Below are positions 1-7,679 of a stretch of 20,577 nucleotides of DNA, piece by piece. This stretch comes from Chara braunii (taxonomy: Eukaryota > Streptophyta > Charophyceae > Charales > Characeae): assembly GCA_003427395.1 (NCBI GenBank), contig BFEA01000136.1, positions 1,442,036 through 1,462,612 of the forward strand. Reading direction: 5' to 3'. Every line of letters starts with the position of its first letter. Positions within the stretch are counted from its first letter, which is position 1. Under the pieces are notes generated by a model. The model did no database searches. It had not been told where the DNA came from and worked only from the letters and a program-made list of their open reading frames with translations. The position numbers and the translations under genes were made by a program.

Positions 1-16
1 CGCGCGCGCGCGCGCG

Positions 17-80
<64 letters not shown>
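1..80. repeat. Compound microsatellite (CG)16(AG)24
   Basis: The window opens with 32 bases of strict CG alternation followed directly by about 48 bases of AG alternation. Pure (CG)n of this length favours left-handed Z-DNA, and a homopurine AG run favours triplex formation; both are known biophysical properties, not shown here. The true left end of the CG tract lies outside the window. Confidence 0.97.
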
Positions 81-83
<3 letters not shown>

Positions 84-215
84 CAGACGGCGCAGCGTGT
101 GGAGAGCAACGACGACGTGGAGGCGCGCCGGGACATCGTCGGTGCAACGCGACATCGGACGAAGGCCCCGTCGATGGGTGACGAAGACGTGTTTGGCGCG
201 CAGCGCGACTATAAA

Positions 216-305
216 TTGAATGCGTGTTCAAGTTTTTTGAACGCGCATTCAATTCTTTGAACAGGCGTTCAAAAAGTTGAATGCGCGTTCAAAAAAAATG
301 AACGC
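216..305. repeat. Left subterminal array of 16-bp palindromes
   Basis: Four imperfect palindromes of the form TTGAAYGCGYRTTCAA (the third reads ACAGGCG in its centre) lie at 216-231, 237-252, 257-272 and 277-292, so starts are 20-21 bp apart, close to two helical turns. A half-site TGAACGCC follows at 299-306. The phasing suggests binding of a multimeric protein along one DNA face; the obvious candidate is the transposase encoded just downstream. A TATA-like CTATAAA at 209-215 directly precedes the array and might serve as promoter, but this is weak. Confidence 0.75.
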
Positions 306-563
306 CGGGTGGAGGGGGGGTGCTGTGCGCGGCCCGCGCCGCGTTTCCGGCGCAGTGAGGGGTTTGGACGGGGGGGCCGACACAAGAGGGGCAACACGAG
401 AGGGGCAGCAGCGTCGTTTGGACGGGGGGGGGGGCGACACGAGAGGGGCAGCTAGGGGTGGGCCCGACGAGGCCTGGTGCGGGGAGGGACGTCGGCGGGA
501 GTTGGAGCTTCGTGGGACAGGCTAGGGCGGACCACTCGGTTAACCCATCGGCGAGCGGGCACG
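306..563. other. G-rich leader between subterminal array and transposase start
   Basis: About 260 bp of purine- and G-rich DNA with several G runs, the longest around 425-434, and repeated GACACGAGAGGGGCAGC-like segments (381-407 and 436-454). Reading frames here have no recognisable domain content. It probably represents the 5' untranslated region of the transposase, and the G runs could form quadruplexes. Confidence 0.4.
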
Positions 564-935
564 ATGCCGCGAAGTCAATCTCGGGTGTTTGAGGATGGGG
601 GGGAGGACGAGAATCGGAAGGCGCAGAAGAAGTGTTGCGTGTACAAGTACATCCGCGTGGGACAGAGTCTCAGCGAGAGATTCCACGGCAATCGCATGTT
701 GAAGTGCGTTTTCTGCGGCCACGAGTTCCAGGGCAACCAGTTCGTGGCGGCGCGCCATTTCCGCCAGGGCAAGGGATGTCCGGAAGTGACAGACGAGGCA
801 CTTGTCGACATCCACTATAACAGTGAGTACAAGATGTCCGACAAGTTCCTAGAGCGGATACAGCGATTTGAGGAGCTTCACGGTGCGGCGCCTGCGATGG
901 ATCCGCGACTGGACAAGGGGGGGAGGGAGAGATGA
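564..935 (+). pseudogene. Transposase segment 1: BED-like zinc finger
   Basis: Open from ATG 564 for 123 codons. Residues 48-72 have a C-X2-C-X13-H-X6-C arrangement (C48, C51, H65, C72), the C2HC pattern expected of the BED-type fingers found at the N terminus of hAT transposases, which contact transposon ends. The segment ahead (residues 14-30) is basic. It ends at TGA 933-935 only because of a frameshift at the 7-G run 917-923; the acidic linker expected next continues in another frame over about 917-990 (DAGEQIDVDDAVEEV). Confidence 0.75.
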
Positions 936-987
936 GGGACGCGGGGGAGCAGATCGACGTGGACGACGCCGTCGAGGAGGTTGCACG

Positions 988-1734
988 GGGGGGTCGTCAG
1001 GGATGGAGCGAGGGAATGGCGTTGTCAGCGAGCCGGGGGGGCAGCCGGGCCAGTACTTTGCGTCGGCGCACTTGTCGGCTCGTGCACGGGCAGGTGCGGA
1101 TACGGCTGAGGCGGCTACGTCTGCGGGGAAGAGGAAGGAGAGAGAGGAGGGGGATAGACCGACGGCAGCAGCCGCAACACAGAAGAGGATGAGACAGAAC
1201 ACGATCACGGAGTCATTCTCTTCAAAGTGGCAGATGGAGCTCAAGAAGAAGTGGTTGCGGTTTGTGTACAGTCAGCGCCTGGCGTTCAACGTCTTCCGGA
1301 GCGAGCCATGGTTGGACGTCGTCCGACACTTCAGGGACTTGTCGGGGCCAGTGAAGGTGTTGTGGCCTTCAGAGAATGAGATCGCGGACATAGAGACCAT
1401 TGTCCACACGACGGACGATGTGGGAGCTGATCTCGCGGAGGTCAGGGCTCCTTTCTATATCACGGGGGCCACCATTATGTCAGACGGAAGGAAGTCACGC
1501 GATGCTAGACCCATCGTTAACTTCCTTGTCGGCGGGTCGCGTGGGGTGATGCTCGTCCGGACGATGAACAGGGAGGGTGAGCGGGATCGGGCGCCTGATG
1601 TGTTGGCGTGCTGGATCAAGGTGTTCGATGACTTCGACCCGAAGTGGGTGAATGCCATCTGCACCGACTCCGCCTCGGTGTACGTTGCCGCGGCGAACAT
1701 GCTCCAGGAGCCCGAGCAGAAGCCGGAGCATTGA
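988..1734 (+). pseudogene. Transposase segment 2: DUF659-like catalytic core
   Basis: This frame is entered after the second 7-G run (987-993). It carries a basic linker with KRKER and QKRMRQ (a possible nuclear localisation signal), then YSQRLAFNVFRSEPW, typical of the start of the DUF659 region of plant hAT proteins. FYITGATIMSDGRKSRDARP follows, with the first candidate catalytic Asp in MSDGR, and then AICTDSASVY with the second. It ends at TGA 1732-1734; homology continues in the same frame directly beyond, so this TGA is a nonsense change inside the domain. Confidence 0.82.
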
Positions 1735-2311
1735 GTGATCATGTGGCTCCCATGCGCAATGCATGTCTGCAACAAGATGTTGTCAAACATTGGCTGTTCG
1801 GGCCCGTGGTCCAAGGACATCATCGTGAAGGGGAGAGCGGTGGTGCGCTTCATTAAGGAGCACGGCGCCGCTCTCCATATCTTCCGAGGGGAGAGCACTC
1901 AGATGGGCCTCATCTTGGATGGCGATACTTGGGGTATGGTCCCTTGGGACCATTCCATTCGTCATTTGGCTAGGTGGGTCAGGTGGCAGGTGCGACATGG
2001 CAGTTGGTGGGATTCCATGGGCATCTTGTTCTGTATCATGGAGCCTGTGTACGACCTGCTGCGCAGGTTGGACCGCGGAGGGCTGCACATGTCGTGGGTG
2101 GTTGAGTGGACACAGGATCTGGCCCGCCAGGTAGCAGAGGAGGTTTTTGCACTTCCGACAGATCTTGCACACTACATTGTGCAGAGGGTGCAGGCTCGAT
2201 GCACTCACATGCTGGAGCCGGCGCACGCCGCTGCTCACCTTCTCAGTCCCAGCAGGCGGGACTTGCGGTACTTCGAGGGCGTGGTCAGCGACTACGACGC
2301 GAGCGAGGGAG
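1735..2311 (+). pseudogene. Transposase segment 3: LPCxxH region and helical insertion
   Basis: Continues the frame of segment 2 after TGA 1732. It opens with MWLPCAMHVCNKMLSNIG, the LPC-x2-H signature that follows the second catalytic Asp in plant hAT proteins. Helical sequence follows, with PVYDLLRRLD and EPAHAAAHLLSPSRRDLRYFEG, which matches the usual approach to the C-terminal domain. Homology leaves this frame between about 2300 and 2312 and continues one frame over as EAETYILSQTGF. The formal open frame runs to 2391, but its last ~27 residues are out of frame with the family pattern. Confidence 0.75.
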
Positions 2312-3890
2312 GCGGAGACTTACATCTTGTCGCAGACAGGGTTCAGTGTGGCGAGCCGCGACTACGAGACCGCATGTGCACAGTTGCGTGACTTCCACAC
2401 GCGGAGGGGGACGATTGCTTGGGGGGGGAGAGATGGAGATAGAGATGCACAGAGGTGCAGGGGCGATGCGGAGACGTACGAGTCCGGGTGTTGGTGGTCG
2501 AGGTACGGGTAGTGCGCCCCGCAGTTGCAGGTTATCGCTCTTCGTGTGATGTACATGTGGACGTGCTCCTCTCCTGCGGAGAGGAATTGGGCCGTCCACG
2601 AGGGTGTACAGACGAAGAAGCGTAACCGGCTTGAGTTCGAGAAGGTCGCGAAGTTGGTTGAGATCTTAGCCAACGTCCGCCTTCTCTCTCATCAGCGGGC
2701 AGGCCGCGGGTTCGCGCTGCCGTGGACTCTAGATGAGTCGTTGTTGGACGTGGAGGGAGGTATCGGGATTCGCCCCTCGTGGAAGGGGACAGACGAGAGC
2801 AGGACGCGGGAGGAGGTCGAGGCTCAGAGACGTTCATGGCAGCGAAACCCATGTGGGTCCAGAGCTCCTCCGGGTGATGTGGGCGATGTTTTTGGGAATC
2901 AAGCCGCCACGCACCCGTACCCTCGAGACGACAGTGATTCCGAGGGTCACGAGGATGAGGACGAGCCGGCGGGCCCCGCTATCGCCACTCCTGCGGCGGA
3001 TCAGCGTGATGAGTGGAGCAACCCAAAGGACGTCCGTAGACGGAGTGGCGGCGATGACCTTTTCGTTCGAGTTGATTTGGAGGAGGAGTCTGGGGGTCGC
3101 CATGGGAGCCCTTTAGAGCGTTCGAGGCCTACGTCCAGTGCCCCGCTTCCCGCTGAGCGGGAGACAGATCCTGGGTCTGCACCTTCGAGGGGGGCAGAGT
3201 CAGGGATCGGGCATCGTCCTCTGGGTCGCTCTGGCACGGCATCATCCACCGCTCTCACCACTTCGACGGAGCAGCCTCATCGACAGCCAGCCGGTGCAGA
3301 TCGATTGCAGAAATTGGTGAGGGGCCCGAGACAGCGATTGGAGGATAGATTGGAGGGCGGTCCTATGCCGGTGCAGGGTGACGACGGAGACAGACAGGGG
3401 TTGGTTGGTGGAGATGGTGGTGCGCTGGCCGGAGGTGGAGGCGGTGTCGAGGTTGATGCGGCGGTTGAGGGGATACAGATGGGCGGCGGATGCGGTTTCA
3501 GTGAGTTTGGCGATATGGGTATGCCCCCGGGAGAGAGCGTGGGTCTAGCCCGAGGAGAGAGCGAGTTCCGTGGGGACATCAGTGTGGGTATGCAGGACTT
3601 ACTGGGACAGATCAGCTCCGTGGACCCGAGTAGTTTCTCCCCTACCATGCGCACAGAGGTGATGCTGGGGGCAGAGGGGGATGAGGACCGGACACCCCCT
3701 GGAGAGACATCTGCAGAGAGGCTGGATAGGCTTGATAGTCGTCGAGCGTACCTCTTGGCACAGAGGGACCCCAGGACGCAGGAGCTCGCCCGTCTTGCGG
3801 CCGAGGAGCGACAGAGGCAGCTAGGGACATTTACGCCAGCGTCTGTTGACGTGGGGCCAGCTGCCCACACGGCCCACACGGCGACACGAC
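2309..3890 (+). pseudogene. Transposase segment 4: hAT dimerisation domain and start of disordered tail
   Basis: It begins EAETYILSQTGF and QLRDFHTRRG, then ESGCWWSRYG and a TAG at 2510-2512. After the stop the same frame gives VIALRVMYMWTCSSPAERNW, then KKRNRLEFEKVAKLVEI, the conserved blocks of the hAT C-terminal dimerisation domain. From about 2780 the sequence turns into a long charged and Gly/Pro/Ser-rich region without recognisable folds (acidic around 2935-2970, Gly-rich around 3400-3490). The formal stop of this frame is TAG 3932-3934, but the coding-like frame appears to switch near 3870-3895 (DTTQREVASAEV). Confidence 0.72.
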
Positions 3891-4330
3891 GCAGCGGGAG
3901 GTGGCTTCGGCAGAGGTTTCGAGTACGGGAGTAGATGTTTAGCAGGGGACGCACGATAGCGGGTTGTCACCGACCGAGGAGCCACGTTTGGAGCCGGCGC
4001 AGCCTCCTGCCGCGCAGCTGAGGCCAGAGGAGACATTGCAGGAGGTCGCGGGGGTGCCTCTGCCCGCGGGTTCAGTTGAGGGTGTCGTGCATATGTCCCC
4101 GGGTCTGGAGGACATACAGACGGGGCAGTCAGTGGGCGTTGATGATATTCGCCCATTGCCACAGGCGGAGGGGATAGCGCCGGCCACCGGGGGGGACGGG
4201 GCCGTAGCGGGGGCCGTTGGTGTTGGCGGGTCGGGGGTGTCGTCCGCGGCCGATCCGATGTCCACGTCTGGCGGCGGAGACCCCACACAGGTGGACAGGC
4301 GTGACACGGACGGACAAGAACTTTGGTGGT
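3871..4330 (+). pseudogene. Transposase segment 5: disordered tail, second part
   Basis: The frame reads DTTQREVASAEVSSTGVDV, then TAG 3940-3942 followed by QGTHDSGLSPTEEP and a Pro/Glu/Gly-rich stretch to about 4318. A CAG-to-TAG change would explain the stop, since the next codon is CAG, but that is inference. No domain is recognised. Assignment to the same protein rests on continuous coding-like composition, so it is less certain than the upstream segments. Confidence 0.45.
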
Positions 4331-5525
4331 TCGCACTGCTGTGGGGCCAGTGGTGCCACATCAGGCACCGTTTTTGGAGGGTTATAGGCGTCCTGCACAT
4401 GGCGGTGGCCCGGTCGAGGAGCGACGTGTAGGCAGAGGCGCGTGCATACCCCCGGTCCCTACTTTTGCGCCGTCACGGACGAGGCCGGAGATTAGGCATG
4501 TGGCTACGCCTCGAGACAGCCTCCCTTTTGGTTTTATGACCGCTGAGGAGTTGGAGGACCACGGCAGGAGGGATTTTACGGAGATTGACCAGCGCGTTTT
4601 GAGGTCAATCCCGGAGGAGGGGAAGCTGCCTCACGTGTAGGACTTATTATGGGGGCCAGCAAGCCCCAGCTTACCTTCTGGGTGTTCCATCGCAGCGCGA
4701 TCTGGCGGGGTTGCAGAGGGCTTACCTTCTGGAGGTTCCGTCGCAGCGGCATCGGGCGGGGCCGCAGGGGACTTACCTTCTGGAGGTTCGGTCGCAGCGC
4801 CATATGGAGGCGCCGCAGGCCCTTCGTCACCCTTGAGCGCAGCTCCGAGGGAGGGCGGCAGCCTCACCCCGAGGTCGGTTGCCCGTAGACGGAGAGACAC
4901 TACCCAGCGTGCGCGGGAGTTGCTGGACACCATATTGTTCGGTCGCACAGATCGACCATGGAGCGAAACGAGACGGGTGACAACGGCGAGTGTCGGTCGT
5001 CAGCCAGGTTTGAGAGGGGTTTCCACGAGCACGAGACGTCGAGATGTTGTAGCTGCAGGGTTTGGGGGTAGAGGGGGTGGCAGCGGTGGCAGTGCTGGCG
5101 ACGGTGACGGCAGATGTGAGGGCGTAGGCGGTGCCACGACGAGCGCAGTGGATCCGCCGCGGACGTACGGTTTGAGAGAGGCGTCGATTATTTTGGAGGA
5201 GCCTGATGTTGTAACACGACTGAGGCAGGCCCGACACGTGCCCTTAGATTGACGCCAGGAGGGGGAGACTTCAGGGACTGACGGTCTACCTATGGCACGC
5301 GAGTCACGTCGACGTGATGACCTAGCAGCAGCAGCCATCAGGACGGTGAGAGGCAGGAGAGTCATTATGGACGACGATCCCGACGAGCTTCCCGTCCCTC
5401 CCGAGCCTCCTGCTGGCGGACGCGGCGGCCAGCGTCAGAGAGATCGAGGAGGTCGCAGGGGTCGGTCCCACGGAGGAGTTTCTCATCGGTCCGAGCGAGA
5501 TCCACGTGCGCACGACGATCGTTGA
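4323..5525 (+). pseudogene. Transposase segment 6: repeat-bearing basic tail and terminus
   Basis: One frame runs from about 4323 to the terminal TGA 5523-5525, interrupted only by TAG 4638-4640 and TGA 5250-5252. It contains PFGFMTAEELEDH, three 17-residue repeats of the type LPSGGSVAASGGAAG (DNA repeat 4670-4822), an arginine-rich block around 4885-4990 (SVARRRRDTTQRARELLD), a glycine-rich patch and the end segment ESRRRDDLAAAAIRTVRGRR followed by DDDPDELPVPPEPP. The opposite strand is also open over part of the repeat but reads as proline/alanine filler. Whether this belongs to the transposase or to a second ORF of the element cannot be settled from this copy. Confidence 0.45.
4670..4822 (+). 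repeat. Three tandem 51-bp repeats
   Basis: Units start at 4670, 4721 and 4772, each beginning CTTACCTTCTGG and continuing with TTCCRTCGCAGCG-like sequence. The 51-bp period equals 17 codons, so the frame is kept across all units, which supports a coding origin. Confidence 0.88.
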
Positions 5526-6043
5526 CGGATTACGGACTTGCATTTTCGTGACTTTCTCAATGTACTTTAGTTTTTTGTTATCCATGACAGACGTGGTGTC
5601 TCGTGAGGTTGTGTTATAGTCTACTTTCCAGTGGGTACTTTTCTGCGCAGACGTAGTGTTTCGTGATGTTGTATTATAGTGTACTTTCCAGTAGGCACTT
5701 GTCTCCGGTTTGCTACTTCGGAGATTGTAGCTTTCCAGTGTATTTTAGTTTGCTTTTTCGTCGGCATTTTGGGGTTGGTACTTCTTTCCACAGACTGGCG
5801 GGGCTTCGACACGATGTGTCAGATTTTTGCTATTATCCATGCTATATTGGTTTGTGTTTTGCTTCGATCATTACATCTTGGCATTTGCAATGTTTCTTTT
5901 TTAAGACGACGAGTGTTTTGTATGCTTCCAGGCCCCTCATAACCCAAACCCTTCCGTAGCCCCCCCCTGGCCCCCCGCCCCCACCCCTGCGCCTGAACCC
6001 CCCAAATCACCTTTGTTTTTTTTTGCTTGCAACCCTTTTTTTT
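5526..6043. other. Transposase 3' flank, T-rich then C-rich, no gene seen
   Basis: After the terminal TGA the composition switches from GC-rich to T-rich, as expected for a 3' untranslated region. A 60-bp duplication sits at 5588-5707. A C-rich tract with runs of 7 and 6 C occupies about 5959-6003, followed by T runs. No open frame here shows a recognisable protein. Confidence 0.4.
5588..5707. repeat. Imperfect 60-bp tandem duplication
   Basis: Copies begin CAGACGTGGTG at 5588 and CAGACGTAGTG at 5648 and share GTTGTRTTATAG and TACTTTCCAGT blocks. A weaker echo (TTCCAGTGTATTTTAG) occurs near 5733. Confidence 0.85.
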
Positions 6044-6683
6044 AAATTTCTCTAACCGCTTGTTTTGCGCTATTAAAAAAAATAAAAAGAAAACAAAAAT
6101 TTTGGAAAAACAAATGAAAGAAAGGTCGCAGTTTGTGTGTGTGTGTGTGTATTTGTTTGTGTAAATGGGTGGCGCAGTTTGGGGGGTTGTACGTGTTGGC
6201 GAAAAAAAAAGTGCCCGTGTGTGTGCGACGGTGTGAATTTGTGTGTGCATGTGCGTGTGTGTATGTGTGTGTGTGTCAGTGTGTGTGTGTGTAAATGGGT
6301 GGCGTGGTTTGGGGGGTTGTAATTGTGGGAGGGAAAAAAAAAAAAAAAAAAANAAAAATTTCTCTAACCGCTTGTTTTGCGCAAAAAAATAAAAAATAAA
6401 AAGAAAAAACAAATTTTGAAAAAAAAAATAACAAAAAGGTCGCAGTTTGTGTGTGTGTGTGAATGTGATTATGTGTGTGTGTATTTGTTTGTGTAAATGG
6501 GTGGCGCAGTTAGGGGGGTTGTGCGTGTTCACGAAAAAAAAAGTGCCCGCGACTGGGGCGACGGTGTGAATTTGTGTGTGCATGTGCGTGTGTGTATGTG
6601 TGTGTGTGTCAGTGTGTGTGTGTCGAAATGGATGGCGTGGTTTGGGGGGTTGTAATTGTGGGCGGTGGAAAGAAAAAAAAAAA
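6044..6683. repeat. Tandem duplication of about 312 bp rich in GT and A runs
   Basis: AAATTTCTCTAACCGCTTG occurs at 6044 and again at 6356, a 312-bp offset. The order A-rich block, GGTCGCAGTTTGTGTG, GTAAATGGGTGGCGCAGTT, GGGGGGTTGT, nine A residues, GTGCCC, GTGAATTTGTGTGTGCATG and GGCGTGGTTTGGGGGG is then repeated. Copy 2 differs mainly by GCGACTGGGGC replacing a GT stretch at 6549-6559 and by GT-tract length. The junction contains a long A run with an N at 6353, so copy number and junction may be misassembled. Confidence 0.9.
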
Positions 6684-6889
6684 ACGTCCCTGGGGCCCGG
6701 GGCGGAGGGGAGGTGGCGGGAGTGGGTGGCCCTCCGTTGGGTGGGGGTAGGGGAGTCGGGGCTTGGCAGGTGGCGGTTTCGAGGGTGGGGACCGAAGGGC
6801 GGGGGGGGGTATCGGATGGTCCCGGGGGCCGGTTTTCGCACTTTGGTGATTTATTGAACTCGGACCACCACCCCGTAGCCCCAGTCGCG
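6548..6889. repeat. Perfect 12-bp inverted repeat flanking G-rich DNA
   Basis: CGCGACTGGGGC at 6548-6559 is the exact reverse complement of GCCCCAGTCGCG at 6878-6889. The DNA between them is the end of the 312-bp repeat and a G-rich block (about 6690-6830). The first arm is precisely where repeat copy 2 departs from copy 1, so it may mark an insertion or conversion edge. A related GCGACTGGTGCG occurs at 10571. Confidence 0.6.
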
Positions 6890-6898
6890 CGCGCGCGC

Positions 6899-7023
6899 CT
6901 CGCGGGACTGCGTTCAATTTTTTCGCGTGCGCGCGCATGCAGCGCATTTAAATGCGATTGAATGCGGGGCGGGGGGGGCTGAACGCGCGCGTTTGAACGT
7001 GAACGCGCGTTCACGGCGTTCAA
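6899..7023. repeat. Right subterminal cluster of GAACGC palindromes
   Basis: This 125-bp GC-rich block contains CGTTCAA (6911), a perfect palindrome CGCATTTAAATGCG (6943-6956), TTGAATGCG (6959), TGAACGCGCGCGTTTGAA (6980-6997), a perfect 16-bp palindrome GTGAACGCGCGTTCAC (6999-7014) and a final GGCGTTCAA ending at 7023. The motifs are the same family as at 216-306, in mirror orientation, supporting the second end of one element. Confidence 0.7.
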
Positions 7024-7440
7024 CCGGTTACGCAGCCGTCTACCTACAGGTACTGAGCGTCTAAAAACGCCAGCTTTTGTCTTCTCCTGCTCGAACCCCG
7101 AGTACCTGGCGCATCTACTTCTACGTAGTGTGATACCGGCCTACCTGTTACTTGAGTGTTATCCGTTACTCTCAAGTGTCACGGGCCTCTACCTCGCCGC
7201 TTGAGTATTTTCCCCGCGGCGACCCAGGATGACACAGCCACGGGTAAATACCGGTCGTCGGACTTCCCATTAATCAAGTGCCTTACATGACACCCACACA
7301 CTCAACTTGACAAGCACTTGGACAGGTACACAGGCTGGCGAGCGTGCGCACATATAGACTTAGAAACAGGCTCAGGCCATTAGGGGGGGTTGAGCCCCGA
7401 TGTTCTACATATACCTGAGCGGTTCCTTTCCTAACCAAAG
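7024..7440. other. Unique-looking spacer with small hairpins, no gene seen
   Basis: No convincing reading frame. Several short inverted repeats are visible: ACTTGAG/CTCAAGT around 7150-7177 and CGCCGC (7195-7200) with GCGGCG (7216-7221). The word CTTGAGT or its complement recurs five times between 7150 and 7320. This could be the end of another repeat whose partner is not in the window. Confidence 0.3.
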
Positions 7441-7530
7441 TAGGAGCTGGCTTAGTAGGTTTAGGGTGGAGTCCGTTAAGCGATGGATGCAGGGATCGAG
7501 TCCACCTAACCCTTGAACGAGCTCCTTTTT
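7441..7530 (+). ncRNA. Possible pol III unit (tRNA-derived, SINE-like)
   Basis: TGGCTTAGTAGG at 7448-7459 fits the A box of a type 2 pol III promoter, and GGATCGAGTCC at 7493-7503 differs from the B box consensus by one base. Their starts are 45 bp apart, within one base of the tRNA spacing. A TTTTT terminator sits at 7526-7530. A full tRNA fold fails: the T stem is weak, and the 5' segment TAGGAGC (7441-7447) finds its near complement GCTCCTT only at 7521-7527, about 14 nt too far. A tRNA-derived short element or pseudo-tRNA is more likely than a working tRNA. Confidence 0.3.
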
Positions 7531-7565
7531 ACTAGGACCTCTCTTTTTGCATCACCCGACTTCGG

Positions 7566-7655
7566 CTTGTTGGGGCTTGAACCCGTGACCTCGGGTTTAG
7601 CAGCAGTTGGACGTAGAGACTTTAAGTTCCTCCCCGTAACAGAAGCCGACAGTTG
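7566..7655 (-). other. tRNA-like 3' half on the minus strand
   Basis: Read on the minus strand, GAGGTCACGGGTTCAAGCCC (B box GGTTCAAGCCC, 7583-7573) resembles the T-arm region of a tRNA. Flanking CGGCTT and AAGCCG, 86 nt apart end to end, could form an acceptor-like stem. No A box or D arm is recognisable and the T stem is only three pairs long. It may be a decayed tRNA, a SINE head or a primer-binding remnant. Confidence 0.2.
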
Positions 7656-7679
7656 GACGTTCGGGGACACACAAAGGTA

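Larger units (their letters stand above)
564..5525 (+). pseudogene. hAT transposase pseudogene with very long C-terminal tail
   Basis: The recognisable order is zinc finger, DUF659/RNase H-like core with MSDGR and CTDSA motifs (candidate catalytic Asp residues), LPCxxH segment, tryptophan-rich segment and hAT C-terminal dimerisation domain, followed by a long Gly/Ala/Pro/Asp-rich tail. The start is the first ATG before the zinc finger. The frame moves 0 to 2 to 1 to 2 to 1 to 0 (start coordinate modulo 3), with shifts near the 7-G runs 917-923 and 987-993, near 2300-2312, near 3870-3895 and near 4318-4325. Internal stops are TGA 1732, TAG 2510, TAG 3940, TAG 4638 and TGA 5250. No intron with clean splice sites explains these breaks. 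Some G-run shifts could be sequencing errors, but the stops make an active protein unlikely. hAT enzymes excise and reinsert DNA by cut and paste in the nucleus. Confidence 0.85.
216..7023 (+). mobile_element. Degenerate hAT-superfamily DNA transposon, about 6.8 kb
   Basis: A hAT transposase pseudogene (564-5525) lies between two clusters of palindromic GAACGC/GCGTTC motifs, at 216-305 on the left and 6899-7023 on the right. hAT transposases are known to bind short subterminal repeats, so the clusters are read as the two subterminal regions and the outermost motifs as approximate borders. The outer ends read TTGAATGCG on the left and, on the opposite strand, TTGAACGCC on the right. The 8 bp outside these points (ACTATAAA versus CCGGTTAC) do not match, so no target-site duplication of the kind expected for hAT was found and the true ends may differ. 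The interval also holds duplicated low-complexity DNA (6044-6683), so later insertions are possible. Confidence 0.6.

Noticed and set aside
452-467. TAGGGGTGGGCCCGAC resembling plant hAT terminal inverted repeats
   Set aside because: No reverse-complement partner was found at the far side of the transposase, and the word lies inside a G-rich leader where such matches are expected by chance.
3277-3954. A 225-residue minus-strand open frame
   Set aside because: It is the antisense of the transposase tail and reads as Ser/Pro-rich filler; the plus strand carries the frame continuous with the dimerisation domain.
5819-6841. A 340-residue minus-strand open frame
   Set aside because: It consists of Thr/His, Phe and Pro strings from the CA, A and C tracts and includes the N at 6353; the length is a consequence of the 312-bp duplication, not of coding selection.
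7441-7527. A functional tRNA gene
   Set aside because: A and B boxes fit, but the acceptor stem is displaced by about 14 nt and the T stem has only two to three pairs.
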